Assembly: GCF_029910655.1 (NCBI RefSeq)
Contig: NZ_CP123897.1
Coordinates: 868,001 to 932,000, forward strand
Reading direction: 5' to 3'
DNA from: Methylomonas sp. UP202
Lineage (GTDB): Bacteria; Pseudomonadota; Gammaproteobacteria; Methylococcales; Methylomonadaceae
Length of the DNA: 64,000 nucleotides
A program made the translations under genes and the position numbers. Within the stretch, counting starts at the first letter, position 1; each line of letters starts with the position of its first letter. Positions 26,635-35,870 of this stretch are shown here, one piece after another. Below the pieces are notes generated by a model that saw only the letters and a list, made by a program, of their open reading frames with translations, did no database searches and was not told where the DNA came from.

Positions 26635-29600
26635 ATGACATTCGCTTCCCATCCTCTTAAACCCCGCTGTCTGTGCCTGGACATCGAAACCGCCCGCCAG
26701 GACCGATTGCAACTACGCGAAATCGGCGCCGTCCGCCCGGATACCGGCGCGAAACTGCGCATTTCCGGCAAGGCTAAGGACTTGAGCGCGCGGCTGGACG
26801 ACATCAGTCTAGGCGCGGCGTTTGTGTTGGGGCACAACGTCGTCGCCTTCGACCATCCGGCCTTGGCGCTGCTGAATCCGGGGCTGGCTTTGCATCGATT
26901 GCCGCTGGTCGATACCCTGGAGTTATCGCCGGTAGCCTTTCCGCAAAATCCTTATCACCGTCTGGTCAAAGATTACAAACTCTGCACGACGACCCGCAAC
27001 GATCCGGTGCGCGACGCCGAGCTGGCTTACGAATTGTTTTTGGATCAACGTGAAGCTCTGTTGCAAAGGGTCGCCGATCATCCCGACAACATGCTCTGCC
27101 TACATTATTTGTTGGCGCCGGAAAGCGGGCGCGGCGTCGCCAGTTTCTTCGCAACCTTGCGCAACGCGCTAAGGCCAAGTCTGGATCAAGCCCAGGCGGC
27201 TTGGTTGAAAGCGACCACCGGCAAGGTTTGCAGCAACGCCCAACGCCGCGTCGCCGAAGATTGTTTCCCCGATGCGAATTGGCACAAGCCGCTGGCCTAC
27301 GTGCTGGCCTGGCTGCGGGTGGCCGGTGGCAATTCGGTATTGCCGCCCTGGGTCGGCAGCCAGTTTCCTCGAACCAAAATCCTGATTAGCCAACTGCGCG
27401 ACGTGCCCTGCGGCGATCCGGCTTGCGCTTGGTGCAGCGAACAGCACGACTTGAAAAAACTGCTGGCGCGCTACTTCGCCGGCATCCCGGATTTTCGCGC
27501 CACGCCGACCACCGCCGACGGCCGCTCCTTGCAGCAAACCATCGTCGAACACGGTTTCGCCGGTCGGCCGATGCTGGCGATTTTGCCGACCGGCGGAGGC
27601 AAGTCCTTGTGTTACCAGTTGCCGGCCCTGGCCCGCTATTACCGGAGCGGCAGCCTGACCGTAGTGATTTCGCCGCTGCAATCGTTGATGAAGGACCAGG
27701 TCGACAATCTGGAAGCGCGCGGCATCACCTGCGCCGGCTTCTTGAACAGCCTGCTCAACCCGTTGGAGCGGCGGGTCGTGCTCGACAAACTGCGCTTGGG
27801 CGATTTGGGATTGATCTTCGTCGCCCCCGAGCAATTCCGCAGCAGCGCCTTTGCCAACGCCCTGGCTCACCGCGATGTCGGCGCCTGGGTGTTCGACGAG
27901 GCGCATTGTCTGTCCAAATGGGGGCACGACTTCCGCCCGGATTATCTGTACGTGTCGCGCTTCATCAAATCGCGGCAGAAGGATAAACCGTCGCCGGTAT
28001 TCTGCTTTACCGCCACCGCCAAGCCCGACGTGGTCGCCGACATCGTCGGCCATTTCAAGCAGCGGCTGGACATGGACTTGGCGGTGCTGAGCGGCGGGGT
28101 CAGTCGCGACAACTTGAACTACGAAGTCCACGCGGTGCCGGCCCAGGCCAAATACCCGGCGGTGTTGAGTTTGCTGGAAGCAGCCTTGCGCGGCGACGGC
28201 GGCGCCATCGTGTTTTGCGCCCGGCAGAAAACCGTCGAGGAAATGGCCGAGTTTTTGACTCAGGCCGGCCTGGACTGCGGCCACTTCCACGGCGGCATGC
28301 CGCCCGAACACAAGCGGCGGATGCAGGAAGCCTTCATCGCCGGCGAGTTGCGGGTCATCGCCGCGACCAATGCTTTTGGGATGGGCGTGGACAAGGCCGA
28401 CGTGCGGCTGGTGATTCATCTCGATACCCCCGGCTCGCTGGAAAATTATTTGCAGGAAGCCGGCCGCGCCGGCCGCGATCAGGCGCCGGCGCGCTGCATC
28501 TTGCTGTACGACGACGCCGACCTGGACGTGCAGTTTCGCTTGTTGCGTAATTCCAGGCTGACTCAGCAGGACATTTACGCGATTCTCAAAGCCCTGCGCA
28601 GCATCGAACGTAAGGACAGGAGCGAGGGCAGCGTAGTCGTCACCAGCGGCGAAATCCTTTTAGAAATCCCCGACAAGCATGGCATCGACCCCGACGCCGC
28701 CGATGCCGACACCAAGGTGCGCATCGCCGTGGCCTGGCTGGAAGAGGCGCGGTTGCTGGAGCGCCAGGAAAACGATACACGGGTGTTTCCAGGCTGTTTG
28801 CAAGTCGCGACGCTGGACGAAGCCGGATTATTGTTGAAGCAAAAGCTAGGGCCCAACGCCGATCCCGAACCTTATCTGGCCGTGCTCGCGGAATTGCTCA
28901 ACGCCGGCGACGACGAAGGCATCAGCACCGACGACCTGATATTGGCCACCGGCCAGCCGGCGCAGGTGGTGCAAAACCTGCTCCGCGATTTGGATCGCTT
29001 CAAGCTGGTGTCCAACGACACTGAAATCGGCGTGAGCTTTTACCGCGACCCGGACACCGTCGAACGCCTGGCGGACCTCGTCAAACTGGAGGACGCGCTA
29101 GTCAACTGTCTGCGCGAAGCCGCGCCGGATGCAGATCTGGAACAATGGCAGATGCTGCACATGCGCCGCTTGTGCGACACCTTGCGCCGCAATGCCGGCG
29201 TCGAATTGGAACCGGACCGTTTGACCCGCTTGCTGAAAGCCTTTGCCGAAACTTTCGGCGACGACGGCGACAAATCCCGGCGCGGCTTTTTTGCGTTGCG
29301 CCCCGGCGGCCCGGACCACCGCTACGTCAAGCTGTTGCGTGACTGGCGGCAAATCGAGCACATCCGCGCCAAGCGCATGCGACTGGCCCAGGCCCTGGTC
29401 GGCTATTTCGCCGAACTGCGCCAGGGCAACAACTTGTTGGTGACCTGCAAGCAGGGCGTGTTGGAAGCGGCTTTGCAAAGCGATTTGACCCTGCAGGACC
29501 TGGAAATCAGCGACTGGCGACGGGCGCTGGCCGCCACGTTGCTGTATCTGGACGCCAACGAGGTCTTGCACTTGGCGCGCGGCAAGGCGATTTTCCGTTC

Positions 29601-31947
29601 GGCGATGCATATTCAACTGAATCCCGAGGCGCGCCGCCGCCAGTTTAAGAATGCCGATTACGCCGAGCTGGCTTTGCATTACAAGGACAAGATCATCCAG
29701 GTGCACGTGATGGCCGAATACGCCAAGCTGGCGCTGGGCAAGATCCAGGCGGCGATGAGTTTCATCGTCGATTACTTTGGTATGGAACGGGCCGAATTCG
29801 TGCGCCGCTATTTCGCCGGCCGCGAGGACATCCTGGAAATGGCAACCAGCGAGGCCGCCCACCGCCGCATCCTCACCGACCTGAAGAACCCCGAGCAGCA
29901 AGCCATCGTCGCCGCGCCGCCGGACGCCAATTTGCTGGTATTGGCCGGACCCGGCGCCGGCAAGACCAAGGTTATCGTCCTCCGGGTGGCCTGGCTGTTG
30001 CGCGAAGCCCTGGTCGCGCCGGATGCGATCATGGTGCTGACTTACAACCGGGCGGCGGCGGTCGAGATTCGCCGCAGGCTGTGGGCCTTGGCCGGCGCCG
30101 ATGCCGCCGGCGTTACCGTGCAGACCTTGCACACGGTGGCGCTAAGGCTGACCGGCACCAGTTGCGCGGTGGCAGCCGAGCGCGGCGAAGCCGTGGATTT
30201 TGGCGCGGTGATCAAACATGCCGCCGCCAACTTGCGCCGCGCCGATGAAAATGAAGAAGCCGGCGCCTCGGCGCGCCGCGACCGCTTGCTGGCCGGGCTG
30301 CGTTACGTGTTGGTTGACGAGTACCAGGACATCAACGCCGACCATTACGACTTGATCAGTGCTCTTGCCGGCCGAACCTTGAGCGGTGCCGACGATAAAT
30401 TGACCTTGATGGCGGTCGGCGACGACGATCAAAACATCTACGCCTTCAACGACGCCAACGTGCGTTTCATCCGCCAGTTCAAAGTCGATTATCAGGCCAA
30501 GGTGTGTTACCTGGTGGAAAATTACCGCTCCACCGGGCAGATCATCGCCTGCGCCAACCGCGTCATAACTGGCGCCAAGGAACGCATGAAGCGCGAGCAG
30601 CTTATCCGCGTCGACCACTTCCGCCGCGACCAGCCGGCCGGTGGCGAATTCGAGGCGCTGGACCCGTTGACCTTGGGCCGGGTGCATATCCTGCGAACAC
30701 CTCCGCCAGCCGGCGCGGAACTGGCGGCAGCGTTGGCCGAATTGAAACGCTTGAACGCCTTGCGTTTTGGCGAACGGCCTGCTCATTGGGGCCGCTTCGC
30801 GGTCATCGCCCGCCATTGGCAAGCCCTGGAGCCCTTGGCCGCGCTGTGCCGCAGTCAGGAGATTCCGGCTAGGTTATTGCGCGACGACGAATTGCCGGCT
30901 TTGCATGCGACGCGCGAAGGGGCGGCGTTGTTGGCTTTGCTGTCGGGTCAGTCCCGGAAATCCGTTCGCCCTGAGCCAGTCGAAGGGCGCTTGCCAAAAG
31001 AGGGACGCCGCCGGGAGAGCAGTAGCCGGCGCGTATTGATACGCCCGGGCTCCCTATCCCGCTGGTTTCGCCGCCGCTACGGCCAGTCGGTTACCGAGGC
31101 TATCAGCCATCCCTACCGGGCGATGTTGGCACAATTCATCGCAGACGCCGAAGTCAGTTCTACAGACAACGTGCCTTTCATCTCCCCTCTCCCTGGGGGA
31201 CGACTGCAAGGAAGCAGGAGTGAGAGCAACGTCCGGAACGGTTGCCGGGAGGGACCGGGGGTGAGGGGGCAGGGCCGCTTAGTCGCCGCCGACCTGATCG
31301 AAGCCCTCTACGAATTCGGCAGCGGCAGCCAATCCCGCTTCGCCGACGGCCCGCACGCGCCGCTGTTGCTGCTGACCGCCCACCGCGCCAAGGGCCTGGA
31401 ATTCGATCACGTGCTGATTCTTGATGCCGGCGGCTGGCAACAAGCCGGCGACGACGAACGCCGCCTGTTCTACGTAGCAATGACCCGCGCTCGCAAGACC
31501 TTGACCTTGTGCCAAAGACTAGGCGGCCGCCACGCCTTCATCGCCGACTGCGCGCCGCTGTGCCTGACCAGCAGCGTCGAAGCGGTCGGCGACCCGCCGG
31601 AAGCCCGCATACGCCGTTGGCTGGCTGGACCGGAACACATCGTCCTGTCCTGGCCCGGCTACTTTGCACCCGGCCACGCTATCCACCGCGCCATCGCCGC
31701 GCTCGACTACGGCGCCCCGTTGACCCTGCGACCGCGCAACGACGGCAAACCCGGCTGGGAACTCGCCGACGCCAACGGCACCACCGTCAGTCGCATGGCG
31801 CAAGCCTTTGTTCCGCCGCAAGGCACTATCATCTCGGTTCGCGTCGCCGGTATTTTGGCTCGGCAGGCCAAGGTAGGAGATTTGGAGGGATTACGGAGCG
31901 AGCGGTGGGAGGTGGTGTTGGCTGAGGTGGAATATTGGGTTAGTTGA
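26635..31947 (+). CDS. Exonuclease-RecQ helicase-UvrD helicase fusion
   Basis: The 1770-residue protein has three enzymatic parts. Residues 1-165 look like a DEDD 3'-5' exonuclease (LCLDIETA with Asp16/Glu18, GHNVVAFDHPAL with Asp73, and DPVRDAELAY). Residues about 290-700 are a RecQ-type DEAH helicase (LPTGGGKSLCYQL, VFDEAHCLSKWGHDF, TNAFGMGVDKADVRLV, QEAGRAGRD). From about residue 1095 on is a UvrD/Rep-type helicase (LVLAGPGAGKTKVIVLR, LVDEYQDINADHYDL, VGDDDQNIYAF, LTAHRAKGLEFDHVL). Residues about 1441-1545 contain in-frame, repeat-derived sequence (see the repeat entries). It probably acts in recombinational repair or defence-like DNA processing. It is monocistronic and divergent from the signalling operon. 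The start has no clear ribosome-binding site. Confidence 0.85.
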   Translation: MTFASHPLKPRCLCLDIETARQDRLQLREIGAVRPDTGAKLRISGKAKDLSARLDDISLGAAFVLGHNVVAFDHPALALLNPGLALHRLPLVDTLELSPVAFPQNPYHRLVKDYKLCTTTRNDPVRDAELAYELFLDQREALLQRVADHPDNMLCLHYLLAPESGRGVASFFATLRNALRPSLDQAQAAWLKATTGKVCSNAQRRVAEDCFPDANWHKPLAYVLAWLRVAGGNSVLPPWVGSQFPRTKILISQLRDVPCGDPACAWCSEQHDLKKLLARYFAGIPDFRATPTTADGRSLQQTIVEHGFAGRPMLAILPTGGGKSLCYQLPALARYYRSGSLTVVISPLQSLMKDQVDNLEARGITCAGFLNSLLNPLERRVVLDKLRLGDLGLIFVAPEQFRSSAFANALAHRDVGAWVFDEAHCLSKWGHDFRPDYLYVSRFIKSRQKDKPSPVFCFTATAKPDVVADIVGHFKQRLDMDLAVLSGGVSRDNLNYEVHAVPAQAKYPAVLSLLEAALRGDGGAIVFCARQKTVEEMAEFLTQAGLDCGHFHGGMPPEHKRRMQEAFIAGELRVIAATNAFGMGVDKADVRLVIHLDTPGSLENYLQEAGRAGRDQAPARCILLYDDADLDVQFRLLRNSRLTQQDIYAILKALRSIERKDRSEGSVVVTSGEILLEIPDKHGIDPDAADADTKVRIAVAWLEEARLLERQENDTRVFPGCLQVATLDEAGLLLKQKLGPNADPEPYLAVLAELLNAGDDEGISTDDLILATGQPAQVVQNLLRDLDRFKLVSNDTEIGVSFYRDPDTVERLADLVKLEDALVNCLREAAPDADLEQWQMLHMRRLCDTLRRNAGVELEPDRLTRLLKAFAETFGDDGDKSRRGFFALRPGGPDHRYVKLLRDWRQIEHIRAKRMRLAQALVGYFAELRQGNNLLVTCKQGVLEAALQSDLTLQDLEISDWRRALAATLLYLDANEVLHLARGKAIFRSAMHIQLNPEARRRQFKNADYAELALHYKDKIIQVHVMAEYAKLALGKIQAAMSFIVDYFGMERAEFVRRYFAGREDILEMATSEAAHRRILTDLKNPEQQAIVAAPPDANLLVLAGPGAGKTKVIVLRVAWLLREALVAPDAIMVLTYNRAAAVEIRRRLWALAGADAAGVTVQTLHTVALRLTGTSCAVAAERGEAVDFGAVIKHAAANLRRADENEEAGASARRDRLLAGLRYVLVDEYQDINADHYDLISALAGRTLSGADDKLTLMAVGDDDQNIYAFNDANVRFIRQFKVDYQAKVCYLVENYRSTGQIIACANRVITGAKERMKREQLIRVDHFRRDQPAGGEFEALDPLTLGRVHILRTPPPAGAELAAALAELKRLNALRFGERPAHWGRFAVIARHWQALEPLAALCRSQEIPARLLRDDELPALHATREGAALLALLSGQSRKSVRPEPVEGRLPKEGRRRESSSRRVLIRPGSLSRWFRRRYGQSVTEAISHPYRAMLAQFIADAEVSSTDNVPFISPLPGGRLQGSRSESNVRNGCREGPGVRGQGRLVAADLIEALYEFGSGSQSRFADGPHAPLLLLTAHRAKGLEFDHVLILDAGGWQQAGDDERRLFYVAMTRARKTLTLCQRLGGRHAFIADCAPLCLTSSVEAVGDPPEARIRRWLAGPEHIVLSWPGYFAPGHAIHRAIAALDYGAPLTLRPRNDGKPGWELADANGTTVSRMAQAFVPPQGTIISVRVAGILARQAKVGDLEGLRSERWEVVLAEVEYWVS
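30965..30989. repeat. Palindromic dispersed repeat inside the UvrD part of the fusion gene
   Basis: The palindrome GCCCT...AGGGC around GAGCCAGTCGA is a common dispersed bacterial intergenic repeat. In this frame it is translated as VRPEPVEG, a familiar sign of a repeat that has entered a coding sequence. The frame stays open through it. Confidence 0.65.
31181..31265. repeat. Second palindromic repeat inside the fusion gene
   Basis: The segment from TCTCCCCTCTCCCTGGGGG to GGGACCGGGGGTGAGGGGG has complementary CT-rich and GA-rich ends, like the repeat family seen at 57738-57838 and near 7470. It is translated as SPLPGGR ... REGPGVRG without breaking the frame. Confidence 0.6.
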
Positions 31948-31978
31948 TGGGTTGTGTTGCCGCTGGAATATCGGGGAT

Positions 31979-32011
31979 GATATAAGGAAACTATCTAATT
32001 ACTTGTTGGGC
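31979..32011 (+). other. Putative integron recombination site (attI-like leader), first cassette locus
   Basis: Bases 31979-32007 match 55415-55443 at 27 of 29 positions, and both end in a core-site GTT: here GTTGGGC at 32005-32011, which fits GTTRRRY. In both places the first cassette-like gene starts within 15 bases. This is the arrangement expected of an attachment site into which cassettes were inserted. No integrase gene is seen nearby, so it could also be a relic or the end of a divergent attC. Confidence 0.45.
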
Positions 32012-32016
32012 ACTCA

Positions 32017-32400
32017 ATGAACGCCGACGCTAACAGTATGCTCGCTGCTCTAGCTGCTTTTCGGGAGACCAAAAAATTTCGGTGCACCGAGCCAGAGTTT
32101 CGTCTTATCAACCCTTCGCCCGCATCGGTGACACAACCTATGGTCGTCGCGCTCAATGAGTGTGCTACAGACTTGTCGGTGCTCGTGCAACTTGGTGCTC
32201 CGCCGGCTCAGCTCAAAGCTTGTATCGCGGCCTCACTTCGTTCCGTAGAAAAACCGTTCGATACCGAAGACCGTGAATATCTCTGCTTCTACTACAACCA
32301 ATTGGGACAATATGTGGGCGTCAAAGTCGGTCCGTTGTTAAATCGGTGGCTCTATGGCTATTTGCTATCAACTCTGTTGAGGTTCTTGAGCCGTGACTAA
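32017..32400 (+). CDS. DUF4844-like hypothetical protein, integron-cassette style
   Basis: The 127-residue protein resembles DUF4844 in its C-terminal segment (FDTEDREYLCFYYNQLG, LLNRWLYGYLL). The function of that family is unknown. The gene starts 6 bases after a GTTRRRY core site and its stop falls in the first box of an attC-like site, the compact layout of an integron gene cassette. No ribosome-binding site is obvious, which is also common for cassette genes. Confidence 0.6.
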   Translation: MNADANSMLAALAAFRETKKFRCTEPEFRLINPSPASVTQPMVVALNECATDLSVLVQLGAPPAQLKACIAASLRSVEKPFDTEDREYLCFYYNQLGQYVGVKVGPLLNRWLYGYLLSTLLRFLSRD

Positions 32401-32474
32401 CCCGGGGCTAAATCTCCCTTCCTTCGATCGCCGCGCGATAAAGCCGCGTAGCGCCGGCTGGCTCTACGATATAT
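32395..32474 (+). other. attC-like site with degraded right core box
   Basis: The site begins GACTAAC at the stop codon of the DUF4844-like gene. It is plainly homologous to the attC at 56497-56583: both contain GCGCGATAAAGCCGCG followed by AGCGCCGG and GCTCTACG. The expected final GTTRRRY is replaced here by GATATAT, and the left box has one mismatch to RYYYAAC. The cassette may therefore be locked in place. Confidence 0.6.
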
Positions 32475-32528
32475 GGGCAGATTTGCCTGATGATCAATAG
32501 TTATACACATATATGTAAAGGGGACAAT

Positions 32529-32795
32529 ATGTCTTTTACTTCGCTATGGATCACTATTCCGCTAATAGTGATTGGTTTGGTTATATCTGTTTTCATATTC
32601 CAATGGCTTTGGAATACGACGATGCCAGAGGTTTTTGGACTTAAAAAAATAACCATATATCAGGCAATAAAAATACTTTTTCTATCTCTTGTGCTTACAG
32701 GGGGTGGTTCTAGCTTGTTCTCAATGTCTACAACTGACACGAAAACCATCGAAGGTGTAGCAACAACTAATACACTAAAATTTGGTCTGCCGTAG
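32529..32795 (+). CDS. Small membrane protein, possible cassette gene
   Basis: The 88-residue protein is taken from ATG 32529, preceded by AGGGGACAAT. It has a hydrophobic helix at residues 5-28 (ITIPLIVIGLVISVFIFQWL) and a second weaker one near 48-66. It is AT-rich compared with its surroundings and follows the degraded attC. I do not recognise the family. No attC is seen after it. Confidence 0.5.
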   Translation: MSFTSLWITIPLIVIGLVISVFIFQWLWNTTMPEVFGLKKITIYQAIKILFLSLVLTGGGSSLFSMSTTDTKTIEGVATTNTLKFGLP

Positions 32796-33077
32796 CCCGC
32801 GTAGCCTCGTAGGGTACGCACCGCGTACCTTTTTGGGCTTTCGTTTATTTGTTTCGCTTTCGCGAAGCCCAATTTAACGCCGGTTCGCGGACCGGAAACC
32901 GCGATACTTTGGCTACGAAAACCATCCTTGGTTTTCGCCCTGCGGGCCAGCCCATTGGCTGTTTAAATTCGCGCCAGGCGAATTTGTGTTTGGCCTCGGC
33001 AATTGCTCCTGCATCTATGCAGCCTCGTAGGGTGCGCACCGCGTAGCGATTGCGGTGTTGAAAAAGTTGGATAGATA
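32796..33077. repeat. Spacer with two copies of a short dispersed repeat
   Basis: CCTCGTAGGG, one variable TA/TG step and CGCACCGCGTA occur at about 32810-32831 and again at about 33024-33045 in the same orientation. Related words occur near 36110 and 40450. An imperfect hairpin (GGGCTTTCG ... CGAAGCCC) lies at about 32835-32873. No gene is supported. Confidence 0.5.
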
Positions 33078-33123
33078 GTAAGCGCTCAGCCGTTCCACAT
33101 CGCCAGACGTTGCAGGTTATGAT

Positions 33124-34737
33124 TTAATCCAGATCACCGAACGGCAGCAGTTCGTCGATGCGGCTGTTGGGCCAGATGGGGAGTTTTTCCAGGGTGTCTT
33201 TTAGCCAGGCGGCCGGATCGAGGCCATTGAGTTTGGCGGTGCCTAGCAGGGTTTGAATAACGGCGGCTCGTTGACCGGCGCGTTCCGATCCGGCAAACAA
33301 CCAGTTCTTCTTGCCCAAGGCAATGGGGCGAATGCTGTTTTCGACCGGATTATTGTCGATAGGCAGATCGCCGGTTTCGGCGTAACGGCTTAAGGCAACC
33401 CAGCGTTTCAGGCTGTAGTCGATGGCTTTGGCCGTGGCGGTATTGGGCGCGGTGCGCAAACGGGTTTGCTGTAACCAAGCCTGCAAGTCTGTCAGTAGCG
33501 GCAGGCTTTTTTCGGCGCGTAGCTGTTTGCGCTGGTCAGCTGTCATCTCGCGGCCCTCGGTTTCAATGGCGTACAGTTTGGCGATGCGATTCAGTGCTGC
33601 TTGTGCGATAGGGCTCTGACTGGTTTGCAACAGGTCGAAGAATTTGCGCCGCGCATGCGCCAGGCAGGCCAGTTCGATACACGGCTCTAGCGGGTGTTGC
33701 GATGCGGGATGGGCACGGGTCGTAGCAAACAGGGCTTTATAGCCCGCATAGTCATCCACCAGTAAATGGCCGCGCCAATCGCCCAGGAACTGCTGCACAT
33801 GCCGGCCGCCACGACCGGCTTGATAATCGAAGACGATAAGCTTCGGTCCCGGTTGCAGATCATTGCTGCGATAGGCCCACAGATAGGCTTTCTTGGTTTT
33901 ACCACTGCCGGGATCCAGTTGCGGCACCGGCGTCTCGTCGGCATGTAAGCTATCCCTTTGCAACAAATGCCAAGCCAAGCGGTCGGCTAAGGGCGCTAAA
34001 GCGACACCGAGTCGTCCGACCCAGTCGGCGAGTGTGGAGCGGGACAGGATCACCCCGTCACGGGCGGCGATTTGTTCCAACCGGTACAGCGGCAAATGAT
34101 CGAGGTATTTACCGATCAGCACCCAGGTGAGCAAACCGACGGCAGCCATACCGCCATCGATCACCGCCGGTGGAATCGGTGCTGCGGTGATGGTTTCGCA
34201 GGCCCGACAGGCGTATTGCGGACGAATGTGTCGATGCACAAAGAACTTGGCCGGTTCGACGTCCAGTTGCTCGCTGATGTCTTCGCCGACTTTGACCAGG
34301 TCTTTACCGCAGTGGCCACAAGCGCAGGATTCCGGTTCATGGCGATGCTCAATGCGCGGCAGATGCTCAGGCAACGGTTGGCGACCGGCACGTGGGCGTT
34401 TGGGACGGGCCACGGTATCGCAGGGCTGATCATCCCGGAGTTGTTCGACTTCCTCATCAATCGCTGAGATATCGGAATTCCAGGTTTCCTCGAACACATC
34501 CCGCTGCAACGGGGCCAGACTTTCGTTCTTGCGACTGAAGCGGATGCGTTTGTAATACGCCAGCTCATGGGTCAGCGCGCCGATTTTGAGGTCTTTGGCG
34601 TGAATCGTGGCGTCTTTGGCTTGGATGACTTGGGCATCCTGGGCTGCCTGATCCATCAGCGCCTGAAGCAGGGCCGCCACCTCGGTTTTGGCAGTCGGCT
34701 CCAGGTTCAATTGGTCGAGTTTGGCCAGCGGATTCAT
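33124..34737 (-). CDS. tnpC: IS66 transposase TnpC, copy D
   Basis: The 537-residue DDE transposase has LHADETPVP, LVDDYAGYKA and DNNPVENSIRP. Like copy E, and unlike A and C, it reads ESCACGHCGK in the zinc-finger-like part. ATG 34737 is chosen as in the other copies. The gene is intact. Confidence 0.9.
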   Translation of the reverse strand: MNPLAKLDQLNLEPTAKTEVAALLQALMDQAAQDAQVIQAKDATIHAKDLKIGALTHELAYYKRIRFSRKNESLAPLQRDVFEETWNSDISAIDEEVEQLRDDQPCDTVARPKRPRAGRQPLPEHLPRIEHRHEPESCACGHCGKDLVKVGEDISEQLDVEPAKFFVHRHIRPQYACRACETITAAPIPPAVIDGGMAAVGLLTWVLIGKYLDHLPLYRLEQIAARDGVILSRSTLADWVGRLGVALAPLADRLAWHLLQRDSLHADETPVPQLDPGSGKTKKAYLWAYRSNDLQPGPKLIVFDYQAGRGGRHVQQFLGDWRGHLLVDDYAGYKALFATTRAHPASQHPLEPCIELACLAHARRKFFDLLQTSQSPIAQAALNRIAKLYAIETEGREMTADQRKQLRAEKSLPLLTDLQAWLQQTRLRTAPNTATAKAIDYSLKRWVALSRYAETGDLPIDNNPVENSIRPIALGKKNWLFAGSERAGQRAAVIQTLLGTAKLNGLDPAAWLKDTLEKLPIWPNSRIDELLPFGDLD

Positions 34738-34822
34738 GGGTGAATTATACCGCAATGCCCCATCCAATGCCTTGATATTAGGACATTTTAGGACTTTTTT
34801 ACCGCCGCGTTTTACCTCTGAT

Positions 34823-35173
34823 TCACACCTGCCAGTCTGCTTGGGGCTGGGCGGATAAGCGTTGCCAATCGACTCCAGCAATTAACCAGTGCCATTGCGC
34901 CTGCGTCAGCGCAAACACCGCATCGCCCACCCTGGGCCAGACAAAACTGCCTTGGTGCAAACGGCGCTGACACAGCCAAACCCCATTGCCATCCCACACC
35001 AACAACCGTAGCCGGTTGCCCGCACGATTACGAAAGATAAACGCCGATCCGGCACACGGGGCATGCCCCAGACTCTGTTGAACAATCGCTGACAAGCCAT
35101 CCAAACCACGCCGCATGTCCACCGGCGCCACCGCCAACCAAATCTGCGCGGGATAATCGATCAAGCCAGACAT
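34823..35173 (-). CDS. tnpB: IS66 accessory protein TnpB, copy D
   Basis: This 116-residue IS66 Orf2 protein overlaps tnpA by 13 bases and has the same translation as the other copies, although a few silent bases (ACAATCGCTGACAAG) are shared only with E. Confidence 0.9.
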   Translation of the reverse strand: MSGLIDYPAQIWLAVAPVDMRRGLDGLSAIVQQSLGHAPCAGSAFIFRNRAGNRLRLLVWDGNGVWLCQRRLHQGSFVWPRVGDAVFALTQAQWHWLIAGVDWQRLSAQPQADWQV

Positions 35174-35472
35174 CGTAACAACTCGGCTACCCAGCCCGCC
35201 GATACTGAAGACGAAATCTCCAGCCTATAACCGTCGACATCGGTCAAGACCATAGCCGCAGCTGCGGGTGTCGCCACAGAAGCAGGCTCAGGCTGTTCAA
35301 TCTGCACCGGCACCAAAGCGACCGGCTCTACCGCAGGCCGTTTGCGATAGTCGCACAGTCTGGCAGTAAATGTCCGTACATTGATGCCTTCCTGCACGCA
35401 ATACTCAACCTGCGACAAACCACTGCCTTGCCATTCTTCAATATGCTGACGCCATTTCGATGTAACGGCCAT
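35161..35472 (-). CDS. tnpA: IS66 accessory protein TnpA, copy D
   Basis: This 103-residue TnpA begins MAVTSKWRQHIEEW and is the first gene of the element, about 75 bases inside the right terminus. Confidence 0.9.
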   Translation of the reverse strand: MAVTSKWRQHIEEWQGSGLSQVEYCVQEGINVRTFTARLCDYRKRPAVEPVALVPVQIEQPEPASVATPAAAAMVLTDVDGYRLEISSSVSAGWVAELLRCLA

Positions 35473-35656
35473 CGCTACTCCTGATCAAAAAATCACAGGA
35501 TGCCTCAGGCTGAATGATCTCAACAGGTGGGCGGGATAGAGCCTTACGATAGATAGACGCCTTTTGATGCCACGTTTACGTGCAACGCCAAGGTTAGGGT
35601 TATAGCAATTTGGGAGTAGAATTAGGCCATCCGTATGAATTGAGCAGGAGGGCAAA

Positions 35657-35866
35657 ATGAATTTCACCATTGAACTGGAGCAAGAATCTGATGGCCGTTG
35701 GTTGGCGGAGGTCTTGGAGTTGCCGGGTGTCCTTGCTTACGGCACATCTTCGCTGGAAGCGGTGTCCAAAGTTGAGGTTCTCGCCCTTCGCGTGATTGCT
35801 GAACGGCTCGAAAACAACGAGAGCCGCCCCTGCTCCATCAATATTACCGTTCCGATTGCGGCATGA
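35657..35866 (+). CDS. hicB: HicB-family antitoxin
   Basis: The 69-residue protein has the HicB partial RNase H-like fold pattern: FTIELEQESDGRWLAEVLEL, PGVLAYGTSSLEAVSKVEVL. It lacks a C-terminal DNA-binding domain, as do many short HicB proteins. A good GGAGGG precedes the ATG. The hicA frame lies directly downstream, so this is the antitoxin-first gene order. Family members neutralise the HicA ribonuclease toxin. Confidence 0.8.
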   Translation: MNFTIELEQESDGRWLAEVLELPGVLAYGTSSLEAVSKVEVLALRVIAERLENNESRPCSINITVPIAA

Positions 35867-35870
35867 GCCA

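Larger units (their letters stand above)
33078..35547 (-). mobile_element. IS66-family insertion sequence, copy D
   Basis: The element is 2470 bp, with the same termini as copies A, C and E. It is flanked by perfect 8-bp direct repeats GATAGATA (33070-33077 and 35548-35555). It landed between the first cassette locus and hicBA. All three genes are intact on the minus strand. Confidence 0.95.

Noticed and set aside
27169-28419. A 416-codon minus-strand open frame
   Set aside because: It is antisense to the RecQ part of the fusion gene; His/Gln/Gly-rich composition is typical of a shadow frame.
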